A stretch of DNA of 64,000 bases from Arbacia lixula (taxonomy: Eukaryota > Echinodermata > Echinoidea > Arbacioida > Arbaciidae): assembly GCA_963669155.1 (NCBI GenBank), contig OZ022578.1, positions 6,267,999-6,331,998 on the forward strand. The letters run 5' to 3'. The translations under genes and the position numbers were made by a program. Shown one piece after another: positions 1 to 11,098 of this stretch (position 1 is the stretch's first letter; each line of letters opens with the position of its first letter). Under the pieces are notes generated by a model. It was not told where the DNA came from. It worked only from the letters and a program-made list of their open reading frames with translations, and did no database searches.

Positions 1-84
1 ATGGAGCGCGCTCTCCTTTCAACTAGGTGTATGCCTAAAATTTCTTTGTAAAATTGAAATTACCCCAGAAAGCACTTTCACTAA
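1..84 (+). repeat. 3' part of a tRNA-derived retroposon family
   Basis: The motif GTATGCCTAAAATTTCTTTG at 30-49 matches the distal end of the elements at 4320-4545 and 7835-8150. The following ATTGAAATTACCCCAGAAAG (53-72) is the reverse complement of the left part of the 7835-8150 copy. This copy is cut by the window edge. Confidence 0.6.
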
Positions 85-988
85 AAAACGGGTTTAGTAA
101 TAAATGTATATAGAAATGGGAAAATCAAATGGGGTTTGTTTTTACATTTTGTGGGCAAACTTGCCCTGAGTCCCCATGTAGTTTTTTTTTTTTTCCACTG
201 ATGGTACATAATTTACAAAAATATTCTTTGGACTGCCTTTCCCCTTGCATGTATTTGGGTTCCAGATGTTACACATCAGTGGTGTGATTAGTGATCATGT
301 GTTTGTGAGTGTGAATGTGAACCTGTGAATAAATTGATTGAGAAATACCTGTGTTCAGCATTCAGAAACATGGGGTATAATTCACAATGTAGACTCTCTT
401 TGGAAGAGAAGTTGATGTTGGTCTCTGAAGAAGGACGCCAATTTTACACCTCTTTAATAACATATTGTTAGAGAGTGTATTATATTTTCTCCGCTGTCAA
501 CAATATTGTAATCCAATAATAAAATATCAAATAGTGTCCCGCTGTATGTTGTTTTAGAGAACATGAGCAGTCTTAAGTTTTAAAAATGTTAAGTCGGATA
601 ATACTGATGATACTGTGACAGACACAGACCACATTTATGGAAGGAATGCAATCGAATGTAATGGCATGCATTGATATCAAGAAAGAAAACATGAAACTTG
701 AATTTGCATACTAGAGAGAAATAAAAACCTCAAATGATTGTACATTGATTTAAGAAAAGCACCAGGAGAGAAAAAAGCAGAGAAACAGATTAGAGTATAT
801 ATGACGTAAACCACACCAATGATTTGCTTTATACCATTTCTAAAAAAATTGTGACATTGTATCTATAATCTATCAAATTGGCAATGCAACTCATGTGTTG
901 GTGTTATTTTGCAATGTGTCTTTGTGCCGCTGATTCAATCTGTCATCTTTTTGATTGTTTGTTTCTTTTCCCATTCTGTACTGACCAG
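1..988. other. Upstream intron (5' part outside the window)
   Basis: AT-rich sequence ending in a pyrimidine-rich stretch and the acceptor CTGACCAG at 981-988. Apart from the retroposon tail at 1-84 I see no exon here. The preceding PH-GRAM exon expected for this family was not recognised. Confidence 0.6.
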
Positions 989-1064
989 ATTGAGCTGGAC
1001 CACAGGAACCATCTATTCAAGGAGAATGACATTCCACTCACAGCAGTCAGCCAACTCTTTCACT
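989..1064 (+). CDS. MTMR10: Exon 1 of window: end of PH-GRAM domain
   Basis: Encodes residues 1-25 of the visible protein plus the first base of codon 26. The peptide includes LDHRNHLFKENDIPLTAVSQ, matching the PH-GRAM strand in MTMR10/12 where human proteins read similar HxRNLL and DxPLT motifs. The acceptor is CTGACCAG|ATT and the donor CACT|GTAAGT. It enters in phase 0 and leaves in phase 1, joining exon 2 in frame. PH-GRAM modules of myotubularins bind phosphoinositides; only the C-terminal part is seen here. Confidence 0.85.
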
Positions 1065-2146
1065 GTAAGTCTTTCTTTAGGATAAACCAGATCTTGCTTA
1101 GAATCACAATTCCAAACTGATATTCTTATTCTCATATTCTCTTTCCTGTGAGATGGAAGTTGAATGGGGGCTCCGTCTTATGAAGGATAGTGATTGATCA
1201 GAATTGATGACAAGTTCAATCCCCTATCTCTAATATACACAGATACAATTGATATCAGTCACAATTCTTTACCAGAGAGGGCCCTGATCAAATTGTGTTT
1301 TTAAACATGTTCTCAGTCGTTGCCAATCATAACTGATGGAAAAGGCTGTGCACTGTACAGAACACTTAAAAAAAAAAAGGTAATGGAAAGAAGTGCATAG
1401 CAACACATTTGTCTTGAGATCTTTATTATTTCATTCTACTTCCATTCAAACTACCAGCTTGTCACATGAAGGAATTGTCTAGACTTGATATACATGTATC
1501 AGTGGTAATAGTATAATCTAAAAGCATGACTGCAGCCTGTAATCAAGCACCCTAGAGAGGCTGATGTTTGAACACTAGCTGAAAATCGGTGATGCAATTG
1601 TCAACTTGAAAGTATAGTCCACTCTGAAACAAAGTTGATATAAATGAAACCAGAACAATGAAAGAAACATATTAGTGAAGGTTTGATGAAAATCCATCAA
1701 AGGATAAGAAAGTTATGATTTGTGACGTCATATTCAAGATGCTCTCCCATAATTATGTTGTATATTATTTTTTTTGAGAATATGTTGATTTTCTCGAGAG
1801 GATATAAATTTTACTCGGACATTTGAAACATCATTAGAAACATGTTTTTACACACATACCTCTATGAAAAGAAAAGATTCCTTCAAATACAGAAAAAAAG
1901 GCAATTCATGGAATCATACTGCACACAACATATGGGAGAGCACCTCGCACATGATGTCACAGAATCCAAAATTTAAAAGATCATAACTTTCTTATCCTAT
2001 GACAGACTTTCGTAAAACCTTAAAAACTAGTATGTTTCTTTCATGTTTCTGTTTTTATGGAAACCAACTTTACTTCAGGTTGGACCATCCCTTTGAATGT
2101 TTGTGTCTCTGAATGATGTGTTGATCTTCTCTTGTCTTGTGAGTAG
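1065..2146 (+). other. Intron between exons 1 and 2
   Basis: 1.1 kb intron starting GTAAGTC. Its second half is almost entirely a foldback element (1609-2097), which ends about 50 bases before the acceptor. The pyrimidine tract TTGATCTTCTCTTGTCTTGT lies at 2121-2140. Confidence 0.8.
1609..2097. mobile_element. Long-TIR foldback (MITE-like) element
   Basis: The left arm runs from TAGTCCACTCTGAAAC through AGGATAAGAAAGTTATGAT to GACGTCA and TCTCCCATA. The right arm is its diverged reverse complement: TATGGGAGAG, TGATGTCAC, GATCATAACTTTCTTATCCT, then AAGTTGGACC-like sequence near 2080. No transposase is encoded, as usual for such elements. The left boundary is uncertain by about 10 bases. Confidence 0.75.
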
Positions 2147-2283
2147 TAAGTTCTGGGAAACGCCGTCAGATGCTCCCTGGGATGGGCTCCACCAGCAGCG
2201 TCAAGCTGATCGAGATCCGCTCCAAGAACTTCAAGGTCCATATGTTCAGCTTCAAGTTTGCTCCCAAGAGCACCGTCAAATCG
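2147..2283 (+). CDS. MTMR10: Exon 2: PH-GRAM core
   Basis: Encodes residues 26-71, reading SSGKRRQMLPGMGSTSSVKL then IEIRSKNFKVHMFSFKF and APKSTVKS. It corresponds to the PH-GRAM strands in which human MTMR10 has the 'xxIYCKDFRIVRFRF' pattern. The donor is TCG|GTAGGT in phase 0. The acceptor is a tandem GAGTAG: using 2147 (after TAG) or 2144 (after GAG) both keep frame and differ by one Val codon. I chose 2147 because TAG acceptors are usually preferred to GAG. The ORF that overlaps on the other strand is a shadow. Confidence 0.88.
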
Positions 2284-3810
2284 GTAGGTACACCACACCG
2301 TGCATGCGCATGGCTTGTGTAACTTGACATGCATGAAGCAGCTACCACGATGGAGCTTCCAATCAGGCTGGTTTGTGCCTTTTTGGGTGCTTGTTTTAGG
2401 TCAGTTTTCTCAATCAAACACAGAGCGAAAATATTTAAATGATAATAACTTGATTGCTTGCATATGTTTTTGTCTATTGTTTTACATGTTGCAACTATCA
2501 TTTCAAATGGTCATATTTCATATGACTGTGTTACATTGTATATGTGGGACCAGTCAATTTCAAAATTCTATGGATTTGCAATCAGAAGATTCATCATCGC
2601 CTCACACACTGCCACTTCATGTCAATGAGAGCAACTTGACTTTCGTGGATGTGATATGCTTTTACATACCTCGGTCACTGCCTTCCTTCATGTGATGTGC
2701 ACCATCTCTCTTCTATGGGTAGCATTCTGTGCCTTACAGCTCACAATGATTAGGTGATGTAATAGATTCCTGACCCCTAAATCCCAGCTGCATTGCTAAT
2801 ACTAAAGTCTGCAGGGTTTCCGACCTCAGTTTATGAAAATTGATACTTCCTATTTCTTATCAAATTGTGCCACCCCCAGAAAACAAATAAAACTGGGGAT
2901 CCCCGTGTGGAGGATAACTCCTTTGGATGTTTTTTCTCACCATCAGTCACCAAAGTGACCCACAATCTCCCATCCAGTCTAGCCGAGACTACTGCTGACA
3001 AATCAAGAGTCATTTATATCAGACCCTGATGGGAGAGAGCTATTTTGGAGATGACCTCCTTCGTATTCTCGCTTGTCATGGTTCATCATCTTCTTTATCA
3101 GTCCATCTCTTGCTGAATATTTTCCTAGAAGAATGCCACCAGATTTGTTTGTACTCTTTGGCTCCAATATTTTGTCTGTATTGTACAATATTGACTAAAA
3201 CTTATTCGCTTCTAAATGACTTGTCATTTACGAAGAAAATCCCCCAGATAAATGTAGTCTGCTCTGTCTCTACTTTCAGAAGATTTTTTTTTTATACCCC
3301 CATCGTAGTAGATGCTGGTATATTGCAGATTAATATTTTCTCGTCAGCCATGATAACAGACATGGGCTATATATAATTCAATGATCTCAAGTATTACAAA
3401 GGCTATGCTTGCACTCTTCCTGAAAACATAAGGATAAGAAATGTCTCTCGCTCTATTAAAGCAAATATCAAAATTCTATTGTCATCACTTTCATGATTAT
3501 CAGTTTAATTTGACACTGCCTTGCACCCTGTCGTCACATAATCCCCATAACAGTCTGCCCTAATTACCAAGACTTAGCCCCTGACAATGGACTCCGGCCA
3601 AGCTCCCTTTTATCCCCTTTCCATAATTTGCTGTATTTTTCAACCATTGGCTCTTAAATTTGTGGCTGTATGATTCCTCTGGTGCTTTCACAATCTCAAA
3701 CAAAGTTGTTTCTCATCATGATGGTAAACATGATTATCATACGTTCTTTTGTGTGAAAGCAAACTATCATCACACCTGTAATCATTGTTTTGCAAATTGT
3801 TGTCCAGGGG

Positions 3811-4003
3811 CATGTTGCATATAGATTTTCAATGGTAACTACCATGGAAACAGCCAATGAGCTCTCATTATTGCACCTCTTGCATATAGATTTTCAATGG
3901 TAACTACCATGGAAACAGCCAATGAGCTCTCATTATTGCACCTGTTGCCACGGTAGTTACTATTGATGATAAGTTACAATAATTGAAAACCTTTATGCAA
4001 CAT
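3811..4003. mobile_element. Family A palindromic MITE with internal tandem duplication
   Basis: Ends CATGTTGCATATAGATTTTC and ATTGAAAACCTTTATGCAAC are inverted copies. The inner arms contain GGTAACTACCATGG and CCACGGTAGTTACTATTGAT. The left arm (65 bases) is duplicated head to tail at 3815-3879 and 3880-3944 with almost no divergence, so this copy is longer than the other family members (about 150 bases). Confidence 0.85.
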
Positions 4004-4015
4004 CAGATGTTTCCT

Positions 4016-4185
4016 GGGGAGCGTTTCATGAAAGTTGTCAGCACTGACGAGTCGTCTTTCTCCGACAGTTACCATAGTAACAGTCAGAGACTAGTGCCTA
4101 TCAGCCAATCAAAACCGAGGATTTCACTGAAATTGTTCACACTGACTATTTAGTCAATGCTGACAACTTTCATGAAACGCTGCCC
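4016..4185. mobile_element. TIR element with ends GCGTTTCATGAAAGTTGTCA
   Basis: The left end reads GCGTTTCATGAAAGTTGTCA (4021-4040). The right end at about 4160-4182 is its reverse complement TGACAACTTTCATGAAACGC. It is 170 bases long with no coding capacity, lying 13 bases downstream of the family A copy. Confidence 0.85.
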
Positions 4186-4319
4186 AGATCATTCTTGATT
4201 GGAATCTGGTACACATTGACCGTGTAAAGGGCAACAAGTAAGGTTAGAGAAGTGGAGCTAAGCTTGATCTGATCATCATTTCTGCTCATACATGGACAGC
4301 AGCACATGCACTGTCCTGT

Positions 4320-4545
4320 TAAATCTGACTCAATAAGACTCTTAAAATGTATTTGTGTCCGTGTTATCATGACTTAATCCATGGACTAGAAATAGCCTGA
4401 CAGTTAAAGTCGCTGTCCGGTACCCAGTAGATTGCAGGTTGAAATCCTTCTGGTTCCAAGATTTTTGTCTGATTCTTTTTTCATTCATGTACAGAATGGA
4501 GCATGCTGTCCTTACTTACTGGCTGTATGCCTAAAATTTATTTTC
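4320..4545 (+). repeat. Degraded tRNA-derived retroposon copy
   Basis: GACTAGAAATAGCC at 4384 and AGTAGATTGCAGGTTGAAAT at 4426-4445 match the better-preserved copy at 7835-8150. The box B-like GGTTGAAATCC carries one change from GGTTCAAATCC. The tail ends near TATGCCTAAAATTTA. Confidence 0.7.
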
Positions 4546-5154
4546 AAATTTGATTTCTGCTTGTAAAAATATTTTGTACAACTCTTCAGAAGTACGGTAT
4601 GAGGGGTGTGGCAAATGTTAGCATCTCTGTCATTGAGTTTGATCGCCATGCGTGTGTCACAGCTCAACCTTGAATCGCGACTGACACAGCAGTGGGCATC
4701 GAATCGCTGCACTCCAATCAAATCCATTGGCCGTCTGTCGGTGACAACAATGATTCTAAACAAGTTTTGAACGGGTGTGAAAAGGCCATGTGGATGATCC
4801 CTGCTCTAGTTGACCAGCTGTTGGTGAGGGATAGGGCTAGGGCGGGGAGACTCGGAGCCCAAACTTAGGCTGACCCCATTACTCTCCATTAAGCATGAAT
4901 CACAATGCCGTAGTATTTTCGGAAATTGGAACCTCTCTGTCAATAGCTTTCCAGTAGACCTCGAGACTTCCTCTATCCCTTCTTTTTTCAACTGGTAATT
5001 TGATTAATCCAGATTTATAGCTGTCCACTGCTCAAACTCAAAATGCTGACTGTTTGAATGTGGGACTGCTGAAATTTGAGTCGGAACTGCACAGATATTG
5101 TACATATTTGTACTTTCATGTCTATTCTGCATTGATCTATCTAAAAAATACACA

Positions 5155-5240
5155 GGGGCCCCTTGGTGATTCAGCCCCCGTAATGCAAAAAAAGAGCCCC
5201 CACAAATAGCAATAGGACCCTATGAAAAAATGTTTTTCCT
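5155..5240. repeat. Short 'GGGGGxxTGATTxxxCCCCC' dispersed repeat, copy 1
   Basis: GGGGCCCCTTGGTGATTCAG, CCCCCGTAATGC and AGAGCCCCCACAAATAGC are followed by TTTTTCCTCATTGG. The same order recurs at 13877-13985 and, shorter, at 29447-29530. Confidence 0.55.
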
Positions 5241-6067
5241 CATTGGACATGGTGCAAAATGTGTTTCAGGGTGTTTGGTTTATCTTATCAGGCATGTAAG
5301 TGACTACAGGAAATATATTTTCACCCTCGTACTGATTGTATTATGTGATAACATATGTATTGAATACTGTAAGAGATTTAATGTTTCCTTTTTCTTCTTT
5401 TGATACTGTATCTGAAAACTCTGCATGTACCACTGGCATATTTTTTGCACTGATAATGCAGACATGATCCTGCATGGAAAAACAGGATCAGAAACTACAG
5501 TGACCTTGTGGCATTATCAAATTGTCCGGGTGTGTATCTCTAGTGTCTACATAAGAGATATGTGGAATCAGTTTGTGGTGGAAAATGAAGCTAGTCTGCT
5601 GTAGAATATTGTACTTAAGCTCTGCAATGAGCAATTCTATAGGGATCTATCATACACTATATAGTGTAGTCTGCAGCCAGAGACTCAATTATGATGCTGA
5701 ATCAAAACTTTTCTGCTTAGCCTTACTCTCAGGCTGTTGAACATTTGTAGTCTGAACTGAAAGGAGAGTCTAGTACTCAGACTAGTCACATGATAATTTT
5801 CCACTTTTCACAGTCTGTCCCACACAAGCTTGAGAAGAAATCAAGAATGATTAGTTTGCTGTAGCCAGACCTTTTATCGAATAGATTGATTTAGAAATGC
5901 CCAACAGCCTTGAAACCAGCCTAGTACCCGGTAGAGTGGGCTGGAGCCTGACATTCCAGTCATGTCATGTACATTATGTAGCAGACTTAGTCTTCATGTA
6001 TCAGACTCATCGATTTTGCTGACCAGGGTTGGTGCCTGCAAAATAGTCCACAATGCTTGCACTTGAC

Positions 6068-6132
6068 ACCCCCCCCCCCCTGTACCTCACCTCACCCCCC
6101 CACCCCCCCCCCCCCCTCCCCCCCCCTCCTCC
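6068..6132. repeat. C-rich low-complexity tract
   Basis: Long C runs broken by single T or A bases. The complementary strand carries at least four G runs close together, so it could form G-quadruplexes. Confidence 0.9.
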
Positions 6133-6826
6133 ATATCCCTTCATGCCTTCTCTCCCATGTACATACATGTATAATCACCATAACAGGAATTCCGGCTGTT
6201 TGATTAATGCACTTTCCATTCCTCTCTACAATCATTCGGCATGATTAGACCAGGAGTGAAACCGTTTCCCATACTTCCCTGCATTGTGAGTGTCCGTTCG
6301 AGAGTGAAAGCTGCCAGCTAGGCTCAGTCCCCAATCTTCCTATAGATGATAAAGTGAATTTTAGAACCACATCCGAAATATGTGCGACACTTGTTGCCTA
6401 TTTTATTGTGTTACAATAACACTGATCCGTGTATGCCATGCTTTTAAAACAGAAACATGTCGTGTACATACATTTTTACCATTAAGCTACACAGAACAGT
6501 GAGAACATTTTTTACTTGCATTAACTTTATGGAAATGTCAACATGTTTTAGGACATTCTTCTGTCAGTCGATATATTATATCATATGACATTACATTTAT
6601 AGTTCCTCATTTGACACAAAGTCATTAATATATCATATCTACATCAATACACCTATCTTACCTATTGAGTATTTATTATAGATACTATCATTGTGTGTTT
6701 AGAAATTAAATGTAGTTCAATGATGAGATGGCAGTGAGGCTCAACTGATCGGGAGTTGGTCTATCATACATGTAGGCAAGGCCCTGGGATCAAATCCCAA
6801 CTTAGTCCTCGTGAAAGACTCCACCA

Positions 6827-6966
6827 GGGCCCTGTTGCATAAAACTTACCATTGATGGTAACATTACCACCGGAGTCAAATTCCTTGGAAACCTTTAATT
6901 TGATTGGCTGTTGAGCGATGTTACCATGGTAGTTACCATAATAGTAAGTTTTATGCAACGGGGCCC
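6827..6966. mobile_element. Family B palindromic MITE
   Basis: The ends GGGCCCTGTTGCATAAAACT and AGTTTTATGCAACGGGGCCC are near-perfect inverted repeats. The interior has TTACCATTGATGGTAACA, TTTGATTGGCTGTTG and GTTACCATGGTAGTTACCAT. 140 bases, non-coding. Confidence 0.9.
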
Positions 6967-7034
6967 AGATAGAGGTCCAGTGGATAGGACAGTCATATTC
7001 TATACGTGATAAAGAAAGTGCTGCTTCACCCCAT

Positions 7035-7192
7035 GGCCCTGTTGCATAAAACTTACCACTGACGGTAACTTTGCTATCAATGGCAACTTGTGTGGAAACC
7101 ATGAATTTGATTGGCTGTCGGATAGTGTCACCAGGGTAGTTGCCGTTGATGATAGAGTCAACATTTATGGTGAGTTTTATGCAATGTGGCCC
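7035..7192. mobile_element. Family B palindromic MITE
   Basis: GGCCCTGTTGCATAAAACTT at the left end and AGTTTTATGCAATGTGGCCC at the right. The central AATTTGATTGGCTGTCGG is shared with other family B copies. It lies 68 bases from the previous copy in the same orientation and is more diverged than it. Confidence 0.88.
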
Positions 7193-7834
7193 AGAAGGCC
7201 GTTTGGCCTACAAACAGTATACATGTACATTGTGTAGGCATCAACAATGAGAGAGCTGTACGTACGAAAGAAGAACACGACTGTAGCTGAAAATTGGCAG
7301 GCAATAAATGAGTTTGTGATGACTACGAGGTCTTAGGATAATTCCTCTGTTGACATATGTATAGTGGATATAATCCACCCTTCAAAGTGCGCTCTTCATA
7401 GGTGGCCAGATCGTCCTCGCTCGTATGACTTGTCACCGCAGACCCCTATAGACTCTCTTATCTCGTTTTGTGACAAGTTGATGATGCTTTGAAGAGATTA
7501 CAGTATAACAGCATTACAGCAGCATTCATTCAAATTCTTTGGTTTTGAAATACATTGATCGTTATATAATATACCAAGAAATGTTCTGCACAGTCATATT
7601 GATGCTATCACAGCTTTATATTGTTGCATGAAAGTGAGCTTTATATAAATGTTGGCTCTTTAAACTCATCTACTAATAATAATTTCTATATTTCTGAAAC
7701 AGGCATCTAGTTGTCTTGAATGGATTATTATTATATCGATGCAGGGCAAGGGAAAAACGGTCTAACTGGCTCAGACAACTTTGTTAGCTTTCACACATGT
7801 TAGCTTTTCTGGTTGTTGGTAACAAGTCTTGGTA

Positions 7835-8150
7835 TAGATTTTAGTAAGAGTGCTTTCTGGGGTAATTTCAATTTACAAAGAATTGTTTTTAGTCCCTATG
7901 GTGAACTACTCATGAATATTAATGAGTCAGATGAAATGAGACTCTCTCTGTATTTGTCTCCATTTGTCGTGTCTTAACCTGTGAACTAGAAATAGCTTGC
8001 GTGGTTAAGTCGCTGCGTGGTAAGCAGTAGATTGCAGGTTCAAATCCTGTCTGGTTCCAAGATATTTGTCTGACTTGTTTTTCATTCATTTACAGGATGG
8101 AGCACACTATCCTTACTCCTGGGTGTATACCTAAAAAAATTCTTTGTAAA
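7835..8150 (+). mobile_element. tRNA-derived retroposon (SINE-like) with 11-bp flanking repeats
   Basis: The direct repeat AAGTCTTGGTA occurs at 7824-7834 and 8151-8161, a plausible target duplication. At 7983-8060 the element contains a nearly complete cloverleaf: acceptor GAACTAG/CTGGTTC, D stem GCTT/AAGT, anticodon stem GCTGC/GCAGT with loop GTGGTAA, and T stem GCAGG/CCTGT with box B GGTTCAAATCC. Three extra A bases lie between the acceptor and position 8. The left part (7851-7892) and the distal end are related as inverted repeats to the sequence at 34-84. Confidence 0.7.
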
Positions 8151-8957
8151 AAGTCTTGGTACATCAAAGCATAGATCACAGATGTATACCTGTATGCCGG
8201 TAAAAAAAAAATGATTTAAATCTGAAATATTGCAGTATCAAACCTCAGATTCTAGAGATAAAACAATTTGAGTAACATCTCTCTTTCTTCAGATATTGCT
8301 TTGATCAAAGGTTAGATCCTAGAGATTTGATAAATGGAGAAACATCTCTTTCACTTTCCATCTTACTATATAAAAAGTTAGATCCAAGATATTTCAAACT
8401 TGGAACATCATTACTTTTAGACTTCATGTCTGGTGACGTGATCCTTCTAGATTTGTGATGACAAGTCACAAAATTCTCCTCCCTTTCCCAGAAAGGAACA
8501 AAATGAAAACAGAAATGTATTAAAAAGGCTCAGAAAAAAAAGTCCAGCCTTGCTGGTTTCTTTGGCTTCTACCAAATTGAATAAATGTCTAGCGGTCTAT
8601 GGTACCTGGTGGGTGCCTCTTCTGGGCTGATACGATCAGGGTGTCGGCTTTTGTCTGTGCATTACCAACTCTGATCTGGACGGTAATCAAATTTCCCAAT
8701 TCGAATGTCAGGTTTTGGCCGGAAGCCAAAGTTTAGGCTCATTACTCCCACTGACGTTTGTTGTCGCAAAATCTGAGTGACATATATCTGGGTGGAATCT
8801 CACATGTGTGCATTCATGTTCACCTATTGAGCTGCTTAGAAGAGTCACAGTATAGAGACAGCTTCGTTGGATCAATTTTGCGGAGTAATGTGCTGATTTC
8901 TCATGAAACAACCAGTTTGTGCTTTTTAATTGCACTATAGTTTCAAAGTCACATTAA

Positions 8958-9013
8958 TGGGGGTGGGGTTGGGTGGAGGAGGGGGGTGGGGGTGGGTGGA
9001 GGAGGGGGGGGGG
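8958..9013. repeat. G-rich low-complexity tract
   Basis: Repeated GGGGTGGG and GGAGGGGGG blocks on the + strand; a G-quadruplex-forming sequence is possible. Confidence 0.85.
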
Positions 9014-9367
9014 CGTCAGAATACTTTCCCTCAAAATCTTGGTCTAGTTCGTGAAGGGCTTGCTTATTCATTACACCAAACTCATTTCAGAAGATATTTT
9101 AAGCTTACCTTGTTCACATAGACTTGCAGACTTGGCACATTGCATTACCGCTGTGGGTTACCAAAATAGCAAGCTACTAGTATTTGTGTGTTTTGGCTAA
9201 TTCTGTCGCGATTTAAACTTTGGATTCATGCAAACTCACCTACATGTATCCAGTTATTTCAATCCTAACATAATCTAAATTTTTCTTTCATACATCTTGT
9301 TTAATGATCTTAAGGAAGAATAATCTTACGGAAGTTGGATTCCATCTTGAATCAGTGCCATGTTCAG

Positions 9368-9518
9368 TGTTGCTTATAGATTTTCAATCACTGTAACTTA
9401 CCCTCAGTGATAACTACCATGGTAACAGCCAGTGAGCTCTCATTATTGCACATGTTGCCATGGTAGTTACCATTGACGGTAAGTCACAATAATTGAAAAC
9501 CTATATGCAGCATGGCCC
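9368..9518. mobile_element. Family A palindromic MITE
   Basis: TGTTGCTTATAGATTTTCAA at the left, AATTGAAAACCTATATGCAG at the right. Interior ATAACTACCATGGTAACAGC pairs with TGCCATGGTAGTTACCATTG, and GAGCTCTCATTATTGCA sits at the centre. Confidence 0.88.
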
Positions 9519-9740
9519 AGTTGTTCACCTGCATGTCCAAACTCATACCATTTAGGTTAATGCCACCATCATGAAATCTCGCCCCATATGGGCCATCATA
9601 GGAGCAATGGTACTCTTAAAACATTAACCCTTAACCTGCCGCTGTCGCATTTTTGCGACCTACGTGTAGGGGTAACGTGCCACTTCCGCAAATTTGTGAC
9701 CAAACTGTAATAGAGAAAACTGTAATAGTTAAGACTTAAT

Positions 9741-9775
9741 GGGTGGGGGGGGGGGGGGGGAGGGGAGGGGGGAGG
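9741..9775. repeat. Poly-G/purine tract
   Basis: An uninterrupted run of 16 G (9745-9760) followed by AGGGGAGGGGGGAGG. Confidence 0.9.
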
Positions 9776-10035
9776 TGAGCTCCAAAGAGCCCCCTTCACT
9801 AGCTCGAATACTATGCTTTAATCATGTCAACATGTGCCTTTATTGGAGCACTGTGCTTGGAATAAGGGGACTGTATCCCCTGGAACCTTGAGCTGTTAAC
9901 CCTCTCAGTACCAAGCACTGACAGCCCCATATTAATACACACTGGGTTTCCTGCCTGTGAGACTGAAAATATTTGATATAGTCAAGTTAGTGTTCCGCAT
10001 GGTTTATGTGAATGCTATAAAATGTTTACGATCCT

Positions 10036-10217
10036 AGGGGGTGTTTCACCAAGCTGTTTGTAAGCTACAAACAACTTTACGAATGACTGGTGATCCCTTC
10101 TTGTGCTTTATGCGACACCACACTTTGTTCATTGAGAATCTGATTTAGCACAAGAATGGATCACCAGTCGTTTGTTAAGTCATTCTTAACTTATGAACAG
10201 CTTGGTGAAACACCTCC
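10036..10217. mobile_element. Family C palindromic MITE
   Basis: The left end GGTGTTTCACCAAGCTGTTT and right end AACAGCTTGGTGAAACACCT are inverted repeats. The inner arms ACTGGTGATCCCTTCTTGTG and TAGCACAAGAATGGATCACC also pair. About 182 bases, non-coding. Confidence 0.9.
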
Positions 10218-11032
10218 CTGTACATGTTGAGCATTAATTGGGCTTTGCAGCAGTGGACTAGCATCATACTTTCATACTGAGCATGGATTGGAAGGCTTTG
10301 CCAAGAAACTTGCAATACAGGAAACTAAAACTGTAATGCCAAGGAAAAATTTAATTTCCCACAAGGTCCTCGTGATGAGGTCCAGCGTGGGTCTCTGAAG
10401 TGTGATATGAAGACTTTACTGCTCTTTAAATTGTAAGAGGATGGAAGATATCTATTACTTCTTCTGCTTCTTTGCTATGTCTGCTTCCTTGAATCCTGAA
10501 GAGTCTTGCAGAAATTACCTTTATGTCGCACAAGCATACCACTTTTACCATCATTTCATCCTGTTCTTTTTCGATAAGTGAGATGCACTCTTTAAAGAGC
10601 ACTGGATGCGGCTTTCCAATACACAAAACCTCCATACACTGTCCTAACCAAAGGACAAAATGTTTTCTCAACATGGTTTGTTCATTTTAAAAAAAATGGT
10701 AGACTGTCTTGGCAGTCATGAATTGCTGCATAAACAATGTTTTTGCTTTTGGTTGGTGGGAGACATTTTTTAGCATGAAATAGTTTATGACATGTGACAG
10801 CTAACCGCTTCCGAGTAGACACCCCTATCCTTCTGCGATCTCTTATTTTAAATTCCATGTTGCAAAGTAATTATGTTAATGGTAAATCATGCAGTAAGCA
10901 GAAATATGCACACACGTGCAGATGCTTCCTTCAGGTGGGTTGCTACATGCAGATATGACATATTATCTTCACTCGCAGCTTCTACTTAGGAAAAATACCT
11001 GCTCATGTATGATTAACATTAAAGCCTTCTCC

Positions 11033-11040
<8 letters not shown>

Positions 11041-11095
<55 letters not shown>
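11041..11095. repeat. (GA)n microsatellite
   Basis: About 27 uninterrupted GA units. Arg-Glu or Ser-Leu repeat ORFs across it are artefacts of the dinucleotide. Confidence 0.97.

Positions 11096-11098
<3 letters not shown>

Noticed and set aside
1-988. Search for the preceding PH-GRAM exon
   Set aside because: No open segment flanked by AG and GT encoded the expected GKLxCSNFxISF-like block.
6736-6820. tRNA-like segment GGCTCAACTGATCGGG ... GGGATCAAATCCC
   Set aside because: It has a box B-like match and a weak box A, but I could not fold a convincing acceptor and anticodon stem. It may be another SINE head remnant.
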